Below the pieces are notes generated by a model. The model worked only from the letters and a program-made list of their open reading frames with translations. It did no database searches and was not told the DNA's origin. A stretch of DNA of 6,256 nucleotides from Acinetobacter sp. Lineage in GTDB: Bacteria; Pseudomonadota; Gammaproteobacteria; Pseudomonadales; Moraxellaceae. The DNA lies in assembly GCA_030152275.1 (NCBI GenBank), contig JASLHF010000200.1, positions 1 through 6,256 on the forward strand, read 5' to 3'. The translations under genes were made by a program, and so were the position numbers. This document shows positions 4,920 through 6,256 of the stretch, piece by piece. Numbering within the stretch: the first letter of the stretch is position 1; each line of letters begins with the position of its first letter.

Positions 4920-6256
4920 ATGAAGCCGAATGATGTTGTTTCAGCACTGCCAAATAACCCGACGCCAAGTAACAATGCACCTGTCGATGCTGCGCAGCAA
5001 GAACAACAGCCCGGCTTAGACTTTGTGCGTCAAGTCATTACTGATGATCTAGCTGCAGGCCGTACTGCGCAAGTAGTAACCCGTTTCCCGCCAGAACCAA
5101 ATGGTTATCTGCATATTGGCCATGTGAAAGCGATTTGCTTAAACTTTGGTATTGCGCAAGAGTTTGCCGGTTTATGCAACCTGCGTTTTGACGATACCAA
5201 CCCAGATGCCGAAGAGCAAGAATATGTCGATGGCATTGCCAATGATGTGAAATGGCTGGGTTTTGAATGGAACGGCGAACCGCGTTATGCATCAAGCTAT
5301 TTTGATCAGCTTTATACTTGGGCAGTTCAATTGATTGAACAAGGTGATGCTTATGTGGATTTGCAGTCGCCTGAAGAAATTAAGCTTAACCGCGGTAACT
5401 TTGTTGAACCAGGTAAAAACTCACCGCAGCGTGATGCATCGGTTGAAGAAAACTTAGCGCGTTTTGAGCAAATGCGTAATGGCGAGTTGGGTGAAGGTCA
5501 GGCTGTATTACGTGCCAAAATTGACATGACATCACCAAACATCCATATGCGTGATCCTATTTTGTACCGTGTATTGCATTCAGAACATCACCAAACAGGT
5601 GATAAATGGAAAATGTACCCAATGTATGACTATGCGCATCCATTATCAGATGCCATTGAAGGGATTACTCATTCTCTATGTACATTAGAGTTTGTGGATC
5701 ACCGTCCGTTCTATGACTGGGTTGTTGCAAAAGTTAAATCGCCATCTGTGCCTCATCAGTACGAATCGAGCCGTTTGAATGTGGATTACACCATTACCTC
5801 TAAGCGTAAATTACGTAAATTGGTTGAAGGTGGATTCGTAAATGGTTGGGATGACCCTCGTATGCCAACAGTAGTCGGTATGCGCCGTCGCGGTTTCACC
5901 CCAGAAGGTCTGCGTGATTTCTGTAAGCGTGTAGGTGTAACTAAAGTCGATGGCAGTATCGTTGATGTTGCAATGCTTGAATATTGCATCCGTCAATCTT
6001 TGGAAAATACTGCGGCTCGCGGTATGGCTGTGTTAAATCCACTGAAAGTGACTTTAACCAACTTGCCTGAAGCAATGGATTTAAGTCATGCACGTCATCC
6101 GAATGTAGACATGGGCGATCGTATCATTCCATTGACGCAAGATATTTATATTGATCGTAAAGACTTTGAAGAAGTTGCACCAAAAGGCTTTAAACGCTTA
6201 ATTCCAGGCGGTGAAGTTCGTCTTCGTCATGCTTATGTGATTAAGTGCGATGAAGT
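4920..6256 (+). CDS. glnS: Glutaminyl-tRNA synthetase GlnS, 3' end cut by the window
   Basis: A class I aminoacyl-tRNA synthetase that attaches glutamine to tRNA-Gln in the cytoplasm. 445 complete codons are present; the E. coli enzyme has about 554 residues, so the end of the anticodon-binding beta-barrel region lies beyond the window. The Rossmann signature is RFPPEPNGYLHIGH (55-68, HIGH at 65-68). The second signature is TSKR (293-296), where E. coli has MSKR. The segment DAIEGITHSLCTLEF is near-identical to E. coli, and Asp260 aligns with Asp235, which helps read the tRNA acceptor stem. Against E. coli the N-terminus has about 24 extra residues rich in Asn, Pro, Gln and Ala. The ATG at 4920 has only a weak ribosome site. 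A later start is possible, since alignment to E. coli starts only near residue 33, but no internal ATG precedes the HIGH motif. Divergent from ppiB, as in Pseudomonas. Confidence 0.96.
   Translation, partial: MKPNDVVSALPNNPTPSNNAPVDAAQQEQQPGLDFVRQVITDDLAAGRTAQVVTRFPPEPNGYLHIGHVKAICLNFGIAQEFAGLCNLRFDDTNPDAEEQEYVDGIANDVKWLGFEWNGEPRYASSYFDQLYTWAVQLIEQGDAYVDLQSPEEIKLNRGNFVEPGKNSPQRDASVEENLARFEQMRNGELGEGQAVLRAKIDMTSPNIHMRDPILYRVLHSEHHQTGDKWKMYPMYDYAHPLSDAIEGITHSLCTLEFVDHRPFYDWVVAKVKSPSVPHQYESSRLNVDYTITSKRKLRKLVEGGFVNGWDDPRMPTVVGMRRRGFTPEGLRDFCKRVGVTKVDGSIVDVAMLEYCIRQSLENTAARGMAVLNPLKVTLTNLPEAMDLSHARHPNVDMGDRIIPLTQDIYIDRKDFEEVAPKGFKRLIPGGEVRLRHAYVIKCDE

Noticed and set aside
5038..5295. 85-codon open frame on the minus strand inside glnS
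   Set aside because: It is the complement of well-conserved glnS codons, including the HIGH region, and its His/Gln-rich product is typical of a shadow frame.
5786..5996. Two overlapping minus-strand frames inside glnS
   Set aside because: They lie antisense to the conserved TSKR and WDDPRMPT part of GlnS and have no ribosome site or recognisable product.
1..6256. tRNA, rRNA, CRISPR array, insertion sequence or phage genes
   Set aside because: No tRNA-like cloverleaf, no regularly spaced repeats, no transposase or integrase motifs were seen on either strand; the genes are typical chromosomal ones.

Overview
The window looks like ordinary chromosome of a gamma-proteobacterium of the Moraxellaceae, most probably Acinetobacter. 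The pointers are moderate-to-low GC with AT-rich intergenic DNA, the gene order glnS / ppiB / lpxH (also found in Pseudomonas), and a GlnS with an Asn/Pro/Gln-rich N-terminal extension. The genus is an inference from reading, not from a search.

Layout, left to right. Positions 1-180 hold no gene I can support. A Rho-independent terminator (183-204) follows an NfsB-like FMN nitroreductase on the minus strand (235-888; I move the start inward to the ATG with the good Shine-Dalgarno). A divergent intergenic region (889-1151) carries a 7+7 bp dyad. Next is a class II HpcH/HpaI aldolase on the plus strand (1152-1949), closed by a strong terminator (2003-2035). About 590 bases without a gene follow (1950-2536). 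Their promoter-proximal half is dense in overlapping dyads, and they lead into an MgtC/SapB-family inner-membrane protein on the plus strand (2537-3262). The mgtC-like gene converges on lpxH (3367-4086, minus, GTG start). lpxH lies downstream of ppiB (4174-4683, minus), and a tandem-hairpin REP-like repeat fills the ppiB-lpxH gap. ppiB diverges from glnS (4920 to the window end, plus), which is cut by the window edge at codon 445.

Functionally there are two blocks. The right block is housekeeping: glutaminyl-tRNA charging (GlnS), cytoplasmic proline isomerisation (PpiB) and lipid A synthesis (LpxH). The left block holds three singly transcribed accessory-metabolism or stress genes (nitroreductase, retro-aldol aldolase, MgtC-like protein), each with its own intergenic control region and no obvious shared pathway.

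I see no mobile element, CRISPR array, phage gene, RNA gene or clear new system. The points most worth a second look are the REP-like element at 4102-4173, the structured leader of the MgtC-like gene, and the changed FIGPADLS motif of the aldolase.
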